Shown: piece after piece, positions 50,601 through 60,246 of the stretch
Position numbering within the stretch: the first letter of the stretch is position 1
Layout of the letters: each line of letters starts with the position of its first letter
NCBI RefSeq assembly: GCF_947172395.1
Contig: NC_069109.1
Location: forward strand, 1,589,397 to 1,653,396
Reading direction: 5' to 3'
Origin: Bicyclus anynana
Lineage: Eukaryota > Arthropoda > Insecta > Lepidoptera > Nymphalidae
DNA: 64,000 nucleotides
Notes under the pieces: generated by a model
Seen by the model: the letters and a program-made list of their open reading frames with translations, nothing else
Told to the model about the DNA's origin: nothing
Database searches by the model: none
Position numbers and translations under genes: made by a program

Positions 50601-53600
50601 CCTAACAACACTTTTTAATAAAGCATTAGTACAAGGAAAAGTACCACATCAGTGGTGTAAATCAAGCATAATTCTATTGTACAAAAAAGGAAACCCGCTA
50701 GATTTGGGAAACTACAGACCGATAAGCCTGCTTCCCAGCATCTACAAACTCTTCTCAAGCATCCTGCTGAAAAGAATTTCATCTTATATAGATAGCATGC
50801 AACCTGTGGAACAAGCAGGCTTCCGTGAAGGGTTTTCTACAACTGACCATATACACACAATCGAGCAAATAATAGAAAAATTCAGTGAATACAATCAACC
50901 ACTTTATATTGCCTTTATTGACTACTTCAAGGCCTTTGACAGCATCTACCACAGCTCAATTTGGAAAGCATTAGAAACATGCGATATAAACAACACATAT
51001 ATAGACATTATTAAAAATATTTACTTAAACACAACTAGTAGAATCAAATTAGAAAATAAAGGCGAAGAAATTGCAATACAAAGAGGTGTCAGACAAGGTG
51101 ACCCACTGTCACCAAAACTATTTATTGCAGTATTAGAAAATGTATTCCAAACATTAAACTGAAAAAAGAAGGGAATCTGGATCATAGAGCAATTCTTAAG
51201 TCACCTAAGATTCGCAGACACATGCAGTGTCGTTGTATACTGACTTGTTCTGCAGCACGAGTGAGTCACAGCTGCGGCTCACAGCTGCACGAGGCTCGCA
51301 CACTTGTGATGCAGCACATGCAGTGTCCAATTCCAAACATTAAACTGAAAAAAGAAGGGAATCTGGATCATAGACCAATTCTTAAGTCACCTAAGATTCG
51401 CAGACGACATTGCAGTATTTGCTAAATCAGCCTCAGAACTTCAAGAAATGATAAAGACGCTGAGTGTAGAAAGCAAAAAAGTATGGTTACAGATTAACTT
51501 TATCAAAACAAAAATAATGACCAACCACCACCAAAAACCGGTAGAAATAGACAATAAGATTATAGAATATGTAAAGAACTATGTTTATTTAGGAAAGCAA
51601 ATTTCTTTTAACAAGGACAACAATAAAGCAGAGGTGGAAAGAAGAGCAAATATAGTATGGAAAAAGTTCTGGGCTCATAAAGAAATTTTCAAGGGAAATT
51701 ACACTGTTAATTTAAAAAGGGTTGTAATGGAGACAACTATTCTACTTTGCCTAACCTACGCCTGCCAAACATGGGTCTACAACACAAGTTCGAGGCATAA
51801 ACTCATCACCACACAACGTGCAATGGAAAGGAGCATCTTGAAACTAAAAAAAGCTGACAAAATAAACAGTATGATTATTAGGAAAAAAACTAATCTCACA
51901 GATGCTCTGGACCATGCACAAAGACTTAAGTGGAGATGGGCAGGCCACCTTGGCAGGCTAAAGGACAAATGGTGGACTAAGAAAATTACCTATTGGAAAG
52001 GTCCACTTGGAAAAAGGAAGGTAGGAAGGCCTATAGGAAGGTGAGTAGACGACATTACCGCAGTGGCTGGCCAAGGTTGGATGGAGCTCACAAAAGAAAG
52101 GGACAAATGGAAAAAGATGGAGGAGGCTTATACCCGAAGGGGCCCATTATTAACTAGTACATAAATTAATTATTTAGATAAATATATAGATTAGTTAGAA
52201 TAGTTTTAAGATATTGTTAAGTACTATCTAAATCGGAAAAATAAAGCTTATTATTATTATTATTATTATAGGCTATTTGTTTTTTTATTAATGTTAAAAA
52301 GTATATTGTATTTTTTTGAGACTTCAGTCATGCCAAATGTAATCCCCCATGATTGAAGATTGCCATTAGGCCAAGTAAATTTTGTTTACTAGTTTTTTTT
52401 ATTGAAAACCATGGTTTTCAAGCAAGGTACATGTGAGTGGAGTACCCTATTGTATGATAGATATGCAGAGGAGGAGGATGCACCTCCATGGAGTAGTCAC
52501 CTGGAGATGCGTGCTCATATGTTTCTTATATGAGAGTTCTTGCACAAAGTCCTCAAAACAAAATTCACATTGGAAGATATCACTTTCACTCTTTATGGAA
52601 CTCTGTGTTGCGGCCAAATGGTCTGCTTTCCTACGAAGAGCTTGACTTATAGCTTCATCCAGTAGCCTAGACTCCAACTCTATGCTCATGTCAGAGTGTT
52701 CATCATCAGATGCACACTCATTGTTGGAATTGTCTATGTGATTGTCATCTTCTTGTGCCAATTCCAAGTTATCAGCACTCGACATGGAGTCAGAACTGTT
52801 TTCATTCTTCACCACAACTGTTGCAACATCTCCCACTACAGATTCCTCTCCATCAGTGTGATCTATGTACAAGTCACAATGGTTAGCTCCTAATGTTGTT
52901 TGTGTCAAATTACACTTCAGATGTGCACTTGTGCAGTTCATCAATTCTTTGTGTTGTATAGTATTCTGAAACAAGGTCAATGTTACACCAAACAATCAAA
53001 TCAGCAAGTAAAGTAACAAGACATTACAATGTCTAACATGCAACCAAACGACGTATCTCGTACAAGACAAATGTCTGATATATCGCTATCTCTTTCATTG
53101 TGTTGAAGCTGTTACTCCGCCGCCATTGGTCAACATTTTGGCTATTTCTCTTAACGATTACGGATTGTCGTTGGTCGCATGCTAGGCGTACTGGTTTAAA
53201 AATAAATGAAATAGTTAATACTAAGTACTCCCTTTTGCCCCATCCCTCAGTGTTAGTGTCGGCAGTTAGCCTATGTGGCTTCGGATCACACGCTCCTGGG
53301 TTCCAATCCTGGCTCCCCTCCTGGAATATCTACTCAGCCCGGAGTTGGAAAGCTATCCCCTGCCCTATAAGGAGGGAGGCATATCACTAACATAGGCTGA
53401 TCAAGATTTAGTGATGAAGTACTCACTGATGCATGTTGTTCAACTGAGTCTGTCAGCAGTGAATGGGCTCTCAAGCTCAAGTCTCTAAATCTGCTGAAGT
53501 TGATCAGTCTCTGAGCACACATCACACAGAGCGTTTGCTTCAGGTTTCCTCGACGACACAACTGAAACAACTGCACACAATAGGGTTTTAAAAATTAAAT

Positions 53601-55404
53601 GAAACAAATGTCAAAATTGTGGTGGTTTCTACAAATACCAGAAATTCACGAACACTTACAAATGTCAACAAATACAAAGACAGACTCAGAAATCATCTGA
53701 ATCATCTGGCTGTCCAGTTAACGATACCACAGATGATTCGACGCTTGAAAAGACAGCAAATTCTTGATTGAAAGTAGCATATGACATACATATACATATA
53801 TGGAGCTTCTCCCGCTGGGGAAAGTTGCTTCTAACTGCCAAATCTACCAATAGCTCCTTTGCTCATAGTGCATTGACTGATTGCATGAGATCAATAGAAC
53901 AAAAAAAAGAAGTGTGTAATAGCTAATTAATACATATGATTCAAAAAAATTCTTTCTGTAAAACTAAGGTTATAAAATTTTATTGGATAAAAATGAGTAT
54001 GGCGTATTTTTAAGCAATCAGCAGTACTGCAAAGATGTCTCGTAACTCCAAAAGCAGTCATCACATATACAGTAACTTCTACTCAATTGATCTACTATAA
54101 ACATAATTTAAATATTAAAAATGAAAAATGTAGTCAAATGCCCAATGAAGTTGTCAACTCACAGACAGTCCAGTCAGCTGTTCATATGCCTCCTCCAACT
54201 TGTGTTTACTCATTAGAGACAGCTTGCTGTCAGAGTCCAGGCATATCATGCACATCTGTAAACCAACCATATACCAACAGTTACTTCTACATGACTGATT
54301 GCATGTAAGTAATGATATAATGATTTAGCCTTTCCTTGATTTACATTATCAACATTGTAAATTATACTCACATGCAAGTATAAATATATCTTGGCACTTC
54401 ATCTAAGTTCTCAAATAAAAACATAATAAACAGACCTGCACTATTGAAGGAACAGCATTAGAGTGAATCTGCCGCACACAACTCTCTGTTGTATAAAAGT
54501 CATCATCTAGGAAGTGCTGGGAGCAGACCACAGCAGGGTCGGGCAGGTGATGGTCTTGTGTGCCGAGGGCTCTGAGCCAAGCAGTACGGAGATTGCCTTC
54601 ACTGGGTAATCTGGAAATAAACAATTACGGTATACAGACTTATACCTTTGAACTATGTGTTTATGTAAGTTTAAGCAATATGCTGAAAAAAATTACCAAT
54701 GTTCGAGGTTACTATTGGATAATTTCCTTTATGACAAAGATGCTTGGAGGTCATTGGAACAGGTTCCACCTTCACACAGGAAATAAGTGTGAAAGAACTT
54801 GTAATAATTTTAACAAGTAAGTATAAACTATAACAATGTATGATTTATTGAAAGAGCAACTGTTGAGTTTATTACTGGCTCTTCTGGAACCTGTGTACTG
54901 TAGGTAGTCTTTACTCAAACTTGATGTTTTAAAAGTACATGTAATCTAAGCCTTGAATACTTAAAATAAATTAATTTTGAATTTGATTCATGTCTTCAAT
55001 TGTTTTAGGTTTAGGTAATCAAAAAATGATAATGAAACTTTGACACACTTGGCCTTCATTAATTCATTATGATGTTATAGTAACTGGAGTCAAGAAAAGG
55101 ATCTAATAAAGCTCAGACACACAGTACACAGTGTGTGAGACAAGGTCATAACTCATAATTCTTCGTCTTTGGTGGAACTTTTCCACACTTGGTACACTAT
55201 GTATTCTTTACGGTAGCTTGTAGATTTTGATAGTTAGAATAAGACTGGTTTACAAAGAGTTGTAATGTTGTCTGTGAGATTGGCGGCTGTGGCTGAAATA
55301 CATGAGATAAATAATTCTACTCACGCATGAAAGGTAATTCCCGTTCTCTCAGATGTTGACATATTGTCGGAAGTATTTTCGCAGAAAGGCACGCAGCACC
55401 GCAT
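43644..55404 (-). CDS. Gene 4: predicted THAP-ZAD-C2H2 protein with 32-aa repeat region
   Basis: Exons on the reverse strand: 55404-55325, 54610-54436, 54255-54163, 53561-53427, 52965-52501, 46582 to one of several donors (45048 at most), 44910-44849, 44683-43644. Phases close exactly: 1194 aa with the full array, 746 aa with the shortest exon 6 that keeps an intact donor (ending 46392). Domain order is THAP (exons 1-2), ZAD (3-4), acidic linker with a finger (5), 32-residue repeats (6), short linker (7), nine fingers in exon 8 (the first lacks its second Cys). It is the tandem duplicate of gene 3, with a 5.6-kb LINE in intron 5. Probably a nuclear DNA-binding regulator. Confidence 0.8.
44849..44910 (-). 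CDS. Gene 4 exon 7: short linker
   Basis: 62 bp, same as gene 3 exon 7, acceptor tgtttcacag, donor gtaagt. Confidence 0.75.
45015..46575 (+). repeat. 96-bp tandem array, 16 units
   Basis: gatgcagcacatgcag recurs every 96 bases from 45015 to 46551. Units are nearly identical; known variants are cgaatgag in the second and fourth units and ctgaattg in the units starting 46167 and 46455. As 96 is divisible by three, several frames on both strands stay open through the array; only the reverse frame fits gene 4. Confidence 0.96.
45048..46582 (-). CDS. Gene 4 exon 6: repeat exon with alternative 5' splice sites
   Basis: Acceptor tgttttgcag, then SAASETACAASQ and tandem 32-residue repeats (unit includes CEPRAAVSRSCDSLVLQN and KSVYNDTACAASQV). 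Every 96-bp unit includes the donor context AACAA|GTCAGT in phase 2, so each intact donor joins exon 7 in frame. Coordinates are for the longest form (1535 bp). Donors in the units starting 46167 and 46455 have lost GT (AATTCAGT). The single-copy exon 6 of gene 3 supports the acceptor, donor and phase. Confidence 0.7.
46630..46639 (+). repeat. Left target-site duplication of the RTE insertion
   Basis: ATAGGCTATT here and again at 52268-52277, directly bounding the element. Confidence 0.82.
46640..46919 (+). pseudogene. RTE 5' open frame (ORF1-like)
   Basis: Reads RPILMTCNLTWRKEVLLRN, YVTPDYPKEVLAKRK and RYDKLII, a basic stretch seen before the endonuclease in many RTE-type elements; ends TAA. 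Confidence 0.6.
47083..47725 (+). pseudogene. RTE endonuclease, C-terminally cut
   Basis: Exonuclease-endonuclease-phosphatase fold motifs: VCTYNVRTL, GVGFLI, VYAPTADSKEED and MGDFNAKIG. The C-terminal SDH motif is missing because the frame runs into the other LINE after GQYGYG. Confidence 0.82.
47726..50045 (+). mobile_element. Internal fragment of a second LINE (CR1/Jockey group)
   Basis: Contains the end of a first frame (to 48324), an endonuclease-RT frame from 48330 and the start of RT. It has no 3' UTR or tail of its own and runs directly into RTE sequence at about 50045. Confidence 0.75.
48330..49925 (+). pseudogene. Second LINE ORF2: endonuclease and start of reverse transcriptase
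   Basis: Motifs HQNIQSI, LCITEHWL, ICGDFNVDI and GSDHSGQI mark the endonuclease; VNNYRPITILPTLSKVFEK is RT block 1. A one-base frameshift ends the frame at 49925; RT block 2 (QYGFTKGRSTTDA) continues in another frame to 50040. Confidence 0.82.
50046..51162 (+). pseudogene. RTE linker and reverse transcriptase, first part
   Basis: 50046-50620 is the Lys-rich linker with LKPDKSPGPDNISNEVLK. A one-base frameshift near 50575 is followed by 50620-51162 with NYRPISLLPSIYKLFS, FIDYFKAFD (motif A) and RQGDPLSPKLF (motif B). It ends at a TGA after VFQTLN. Confidence 0.82.
51220..51329 (+). repeat. Single copy of the gene 4 96-bp unit inside the RTE
   Basis: 110 bases equal to one array unit plus a 12-base overlap (acatgcagtgtc at both ends). 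It sits at the RT catalytic motif: the left copy stops at RFAD, and the right copy continues as RFADDIAVF. LINE sequence is duplicated on each side (51144-51219 and 51330-51405, one difference). Confidence 0.9.
51330..52267 (+). pseudogene. RTE reverse transcriptase end and 3' UTR
   Basis: RFADDIAVFAKSASEL (motif C), YVYLGKQIS, WRWAGHLGRL and KVGRPIGR, then TGA where Trp is usual, and further in-frame VDDITAVAGQGWMEL. 3' UTR ends aataaagc(TTA)n. Confidence 0.82.
52501..52965 (-). CDS. Gene 4 exon 5: acidic linker and one finger
   Basis: 465 bp, acceptor ttgtttcag, donor gtgact. Seven codons shorter than gene 3 exon 5 and clearly divergent (IQHKELMN and DLYIDHTD are shared); ends with a finger FQCEFCFEDFVQ...HMSTHLQ. 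Greater divergence here than in exons 1-3 suggests older separation or partial conversion. Confidence 0.84.
53033..53189 (+). mobile_element. Shorter copy of the 10358-10712 MITE
   Basis: Starts catgcaaccaaacgacgtat and ends attgtcgttggtcgcatgc, with the ctatctctttcattg block inside. Confidence 0.65.
53255..53370 (+). mobile_element. tRNA-derived SINE head
   Basis: cagttagcctatgtggcttcgg and gggttccaatcctggc act as A and B boxes, followed by a non-tRNA body (ggaaagctatcccctgcc). Confidence 0.5.
53427..53561 (-). CDS. Gene 4 exon 4: ZAD, second half
   Basis: 135 bp, donor gtgagt. The first 36 residues match gene 3, but the last nine differ (SVEQHAS at the end), so the similarity breaks off just before the donor. 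Confidence 0.86.
53580..54162 (-). other. Intron between gene 4 exons 3 and 4
   Basis: No gene or repeat family is recognised. The part next to exon 3 matches gene 3; the rest differs from gene 3. Confidence 0.5.
54163..54255 (-). CDS. Gene 4 exon 3: ZAD, first half
   Basis: 93 bp; one base different from gene 3 exon 3 near the 3' end without changing the Cys pair. Confidence 0.87.
54436..54610 (-). CDS. Gene 4 exon 2: THAP, C-terminal part
   Basis: 175 bp; nearly identical to gene 3 exon 2, with TAWLRALG, VCSQHF and AVPSI all kept. Confidence 0.88.
54611..55324 (-). other. Intron between THAP exons of gene 4
   Basis: Collinear with 39545-40206 of gene 3 with scattered differences and a few small indels. 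No further feature is seen. Confidence 0.6.
55325..55404 (-). CDS. Gene 4 exon 1: THAP, N-terminal part
   Basis: 80 bp, ATG to donor gtgagt; nearly identical to gene 3 exon 1, with the same first Cys pair. Confidence 0.85.
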
Positions 55405-56350
55405 TATTGATGTGTCGTCACGAATACAATAGTCCTCAACTGATAGGTACTGCTCTGCTTTTAGTGCTTACTGTAGTCAGCTCTACTACACCTCATAAAC
55501 GACTCGGAAGTCGGAGGGCACATATGGGCAGTTAATATTAATAAATTTGTCACCAGTAGTGAAACTCTTTGTATAGCCTGAGAATCTCGTAGAGAGTAAT
55601 ACTAATAATAATAATATATTCTTTGCACAGAATTCATGCAACACTTCACTTCAGGAAGTGCATCAAGTCAACAATCGGACTCCTTTGACTTTTTTAGACT
55701 CGGTGACAATTTTCGACTTTTTGTTTTTTGTTATGTGATTTGTACGGTTTATTTAACATTAACAGTCCATAAAAGTAGATGTTTTATTTTAAATTAAACT
55801 AATTTTTGAAAAATAATTATCACAGAATAATTATTTTTTAGTAAAGTGTAAATGCATTTGACAATTGAATCGACAGTTGACATAATGTTGAGTACATGAC
55901 AGATGGTAGCCTTTTTTGCTTTTAGGGTTCCGTAATCCGCAAGGAACTCGTAAAGTTTCTCTATGTCCGTCCATCCATCCGCGGCTTAGCGCAGAGACTA
56001 TTTCTACTCTACTACACCTCATAAACGACTCGGAGGGCACGTAAGGGAAGTTAATATAAATAAAATTTGCGTGTTTGCCACCAGTAGTGATACTCTTTGT
56101 ATAGCCTCTATACTTACTCTACTCTTTGCCTCAGAACCTCGTAAAGACTAGAGAGCACAGATCGTAGAGAGTATTAAATTCTTTGCACAGAATTCATGCA
56201 ACACTTCACTTCACGTGATGCACAAACAATAGGAGTAGGAGGACTCCCTTGACTATTTTAGACTCGGTGACAATTACCGATTTTTTTGTTTTTTGTTAAG
56301 TGATTTGTACGGTTTATTTAACACTTTGACACAAGATTTAACATTAACAG
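55405..56350 (-). promoter_or_regulatory. Upstream region of gene 4 with a third partial copy
   Basis: 55405-56000 matches 40287-40890. From about 56005 the cctcataaacgactcgg...cagaattcatgcaacacttcact series starts again, so the duplicated tract is present once more in part. No specific promoter element is assigned. Confidence 0.45.
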
Positions 56351-57180
56351 TCCTTAAAAGTAGATGTTTTATTTTAAAATAACTTTATTTTATATATATA
56401 TTTTATTTACTACAGTACATCATTTTATTTTACTAATTTTTTTTTTTTTTTTTTTTAATTTATTTTACGGCCTTGGATACAAGTCCTTATAGGCCTTATT
56501 TTACTATTATTACGTAAAAGCACAGACTGAAAAGTGAAAATTAAATTAATCATTACCACCTCACCACAGATTATGCCAGCTGGTTCATTAGACGTTTCAG
56601 TATTTTATTTTTATTACATTCTACTCTATGATTTTATTGTACTCTCTCTGCTCTGTGATTCTGATTTGACGTCTATAGCATTCAGCATAGCCCTATATTC
56701 AATGTACTCTATGGCGTCTTCATTTGTGGTCTGTGGTCTATAGTGATCTGTGATTGATTTGACGTTTGCGCTTTCTAGTCTATACTCTATAGTGATCTGT
56801 GGTTTGCACAGACCACAAATGAAGCAGACCTCTGACTCAGAACAAAGCTTTGTGCTGGTTAGAAATTTTGTATGTGTGTATAAAAATGTCATTCATAAAT
56901 TTCTCGGACCTCTCTTTTACACTTGGGAAAAAATTAAATGTGGGGGGAAAGTCCTATCTCTTTCTAATTCAACACATGCATATAAATCGTAGTAAAATTA
57001 GGGATGTGCAAAAATCGTAATTAGAGAAATTAGTGCTGAAAACACACACTTGTTGAAGATTTTTTAATGTACCGATTTTAGAAATTTCCGGTTTTCTCTT
57101 ACACTACTAGTGCACCTAAATTTATATTTACTTGTTAGATTTTAAGGAAAAGAAAAGCCTTTAATATATTTAAATCTATT
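56351..57180 (+). other. Intergenic, inverted short repeats
   Basis: 56600-56830 has repeated tctatagtgatctgtggt words, some in inverted orientation. A T-run lies at 56438-56457. No gene is seen. Confidence 0.4.
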
Positions 57181-57189
57181 TATTTTGTT

Positions 57190-57290
57190 ACTGTCTGTTA
57201 ATTGTGTAGTGACTCTACCACCGGTTCGGAAGGCAGATTCTACTAAGAGCCGGCAAGAAACTCAGTGGTTGCTCTTTAAAAAAAACATTA
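57190..57290 (+). mobile_element. LINE 3'-end-like fragment
   Basis: gtgactctaccaccggttcgg...agagccggcaagaaactcag resembles a 3' end common to lepidopteran non-LTR elements. This is memory of the family, not a search. Confidence 0.45.
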
Positions 57291-58935
57291 TTTACAATTG
57301 TAATTATCATTCACAATCCCCAAAATTACAAATATTGTGTACATACAAATTTTAGGCTGGTGGAAAATCACTTACATATTGTTTTTCTATAACATTATGA
57401 GGATTCAATAAACAAATAAATTTGAGACAGAACAATGTAACAGAATCAACATAATATTCTTAGTTCTTTACTATTTTTTTTTTACTTGACCTTGTAAATT
57501 ATTAATTATGAATCACTCATTTTAACTTAAGTATAATAAGCAACCTCTTTATAATGTGTCTCTGTAAATATTATTTATCATCACTAAAAACATATGAGGG
57601 TATATATTTCTAATGCTGGATCAGAGACCATTATAATAAAAATAAGTAAGTGTAAGTAAGGTTACCTAAAAACCTAATTGTTACCTAAAGATTGTGAGTT
57701 TTGCAAAATAATTGTTTTAAAAACAATAAAAACACAAAGCACGTACAATACTGTGAAATCCCACATTGTTTCAGTATTAAACATTTTTTTCACAAATTTA
57801 GCAATTTTTTAGCAAAAAAAAGAGCAAGATTTCTAATTAAAAGTACAAAAAGGACAGGATATCACAGGAGGCACAGATTTGTTAGGACTTGTACTTAATT
57901 ATATGTATATTACTAGCAGACTTGACCATGGTTTTACCGGAATAGTAGTTTTGATTATAATGGGTGCTTGGCAGTATTTCCTATAACTCTGGGGTTACTC
58001 TTTAACGAAAATTAATACATAATAATAAATTTATATAATGACGTACATAATACATTAATACATATTTATAATTATGACGTAGCCAAGTTTTACGTATTTT
58101 AATCTTTGAAGACATAAAAAGATTTTATTTATTAGTTAAAAAAAGAAATTAGTTATGCAGTTTGGTTCCTTTATGTGGACTCGTCGACACCTTGAAGTTA
58201 TGGGAAATACTCCCGAGCACCCTGTATATGTTACAGATGTAGCTTTCTAGTAAAGAGTGGATTTCTAAAATTAGTAGTGTAAGTTTTTGAGTTAACTCTT
58301 AACAAACAAAAATCTATAATAATAGTCTAACAAAAAATAAATATAATATTAGAATACAAATACCTAATAACTTACTCTTACAAAAGTTTGAAAGAATTTA
58401 AAATGGAAATTTGAAAGACTGGTAAATAGCATGAAAAATAATCTTTAATTTAAATTCCAAGTTAAGAAAATATGAATATAAACATACGGTATGAAAAAAT
58501 TACTGACTTTGGTGGTGTGTAGATCTATAGCTAGCACCTTAACTTACTTTATTTTTAAGCATATCTTCCATTTCCTTTCCTTTCTTTCTAGTATCTACAT
58601 TGTGCATCTTCCTATTAAAAATAATACACCATTGTCTGACTTGACAAACAACCAAAAAGCGTTAAAAAAATCCAATTTATGCTTGTCACAAGATAAGAAA
58701 GAAGTATCGAGCCGATTTTTAAATACGTTAATTAAATCTGTGTAAATGTAAACGTTACAAATTTTTGGCAATATTTCTTCAATTAAATAAATACATTGTC
58801 ATACAAGACTCAAAAGATTACGAGACGGATGATAAAAAATTCTGGTACTTGCATATTATTCTCTGGATTCAATTAAAGAGTGAAATGGTTCATTTACATC
58901 AGACAATAGTGCATTTTTACAACTTTGGCAGTCTG
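57291..58935 (+). other. Intergenic AT-rich sequence
   Basis: No gene is supported. A + strand frame at 58491-58745 has a possible acceptor (cctttctttctag at about 58590) but no recognisable domain. 57910-58260 has weak Helitron-like words. Confidence 0.4.
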
Positions 58936-58939
58936 CACT

Positions 58940-59690
58940 ATCTAGTTTTGAAAATAAATATCTGCAAATTGCACCTGCAAAAACACAGCTTGAGTTTGAA
59001 AAACGTTTTCGGAAGGAATACAAGTATCTATGAAATCTAAATTTTGATGTTGAGATGTGTAATCAATACATTGAATATCTATTTTTGGTCTATTAATTAA
59101 ACTCCTGGGAGAACCGAGCATTTTATCTTTATCGCGAGAACAATTTGCATATATAGAACTATCAGATGTCATATCATTAATTAACAATGTCTTAAATGAC
59201 GAAATAAAATTGTGACAATCTGGGTGTGTATTAGAGCCACCATGACCTCTGATTTGTGAAAAAAATTCCAGGGGATCCTGGTTTAATTGCTGAAGACTCA
59301 AGAAGTTAACGCCTGAAATGTTTTTAAAATCTTTACGGTTTTTATATCGTGACAAAAGTTACGTAATGAAGTTGGCCTCATTTTTCTTGAGCCTGTAGCA
59401 TCAAATTTCATTGATTGTAGTTTTTTCACTGATTCATTCCAAAACTGAAAGTGATCTGATTCTAAAGATAAAGCATTACGTAAACTGGTACTTTTATGAC
59501 CACCACCATTAAGGCTATCAAACAAATTGTTCATGAATAATATTATTTCAGCAGTGAAAAAGCCATTATCAATGTTAATAGGTGGGACACTATACTATAA
59601 TTATGGTCCATTCTAAATCGTTCGCATGTCTTCAAATGCATCGATAGAGAGATGTAGACTGTGTTGCTGAATACTTCTGCATGGTTGACC
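58940..59690 (-). pseudogene. P-superfamily (THAP9-like) transposase remnant
   Basis: Reverse frames, broken by frameshifts, read VNHAEVFSNTV, then LFDSLNGGGHKSTSLRNALS and EFFSQIRGHGGSNTHPDC, matching the C-terminal part of P-element/THAP9 transposases (the SQIRGHGG-like block is characteristic). A possible acceptor (ttacattacag) precedes VNHAEV. No N-terminal part is seen. Confidence 0.7.
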
Positions 59691-59762
59691 TGTAATGTAA
59701 AATGAAATTTGGTTAAAAATTGAACATTTAACACTGTACAATAGTATGAATAACATAATAGT

Positions 59763-59835
59763 AATTGTCTCGTTGGTCCAGTGCTTAGCCCGTGCGGATC
59801 ACGAGGTACTAGGTTCAAGTTCTGCCTCATTGCCA
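59763..59835 (+). mobile_element. tRNA-derived SINE head
   Basis: gtctcgttggtccagtgctt (A box) and aggttcaagttctgcc (B box), with a short body. Not a tRNA gene, since the ends do not pair. Confidence 0.5.
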
Positions 59836-59929
59836 AACCAAAATCTTGGAATTACCTAAATGGCTAACATTAATAAAATCTTTTTAACAAAACGACTTCA
59901 AAATAACAAAAAAAAACTTAAAAGCGAAA

Positions 59930-60246
59930 AATAACATAGTATGTGCTACCTTCAGATTACTTTGAAGGCGGTGGCAAGTGAGTGACATAATAATCAAAGC
60001 CGTTTCTTTAAAATCCTAAAACTTGATTGATATGATTTAATCGGCTTAAGTTACTGAATTACTGTGTTGGTACTGCCTTCAAAATGATAACGTAAATGCT
60101 AATTTATATGGAATTGAAACAGTGCAGTAGTACCTAGAGATGGCGCTGTTTCAATTCCTCATAAATTCGCATTTACGCTAACGCGACCGTCACAGTATCA
60201 AACTGCCACTAGTCCCTCTGAAGGTAGCACATACGATGTTATTTTT
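59930..60246 (+). mobile_element. MITE with long inverted repeats
   Basis: The left end aataacatagtatgtgctaccttcaga is the inverted partner of the right end tctgaaggtagcacatacgatgttatt. An inner inverted pair (cgtaaatgctaatt / complement near 60180) is also present. Confidence 0.75.

Larger units (their letters stand above)
46640..52267 (+). mobile_element. Chimeric LINE: RTE element with another LINE inside
   Basis: 46640-47725 and about 50046-52267 are RTE-type. The middle (47726-50045) is from a different non-LTR family. Without the middle, about 3.3 kb remains, close to a full-length RTE. It ends aataaagc and (TTA)n. A 10-bp target duplication flanks the whole. It lies in intron 5 of gene 4, on the opposite strand, and is not active: frames are broken at several points. 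Confidence 0.85.

Noticed and set aside
58491..58745. 84-codon + strand frame as a gene
   Set aside because: No recognisable domain, unusual AT-rich composition, and only a weak acceptor-like site.
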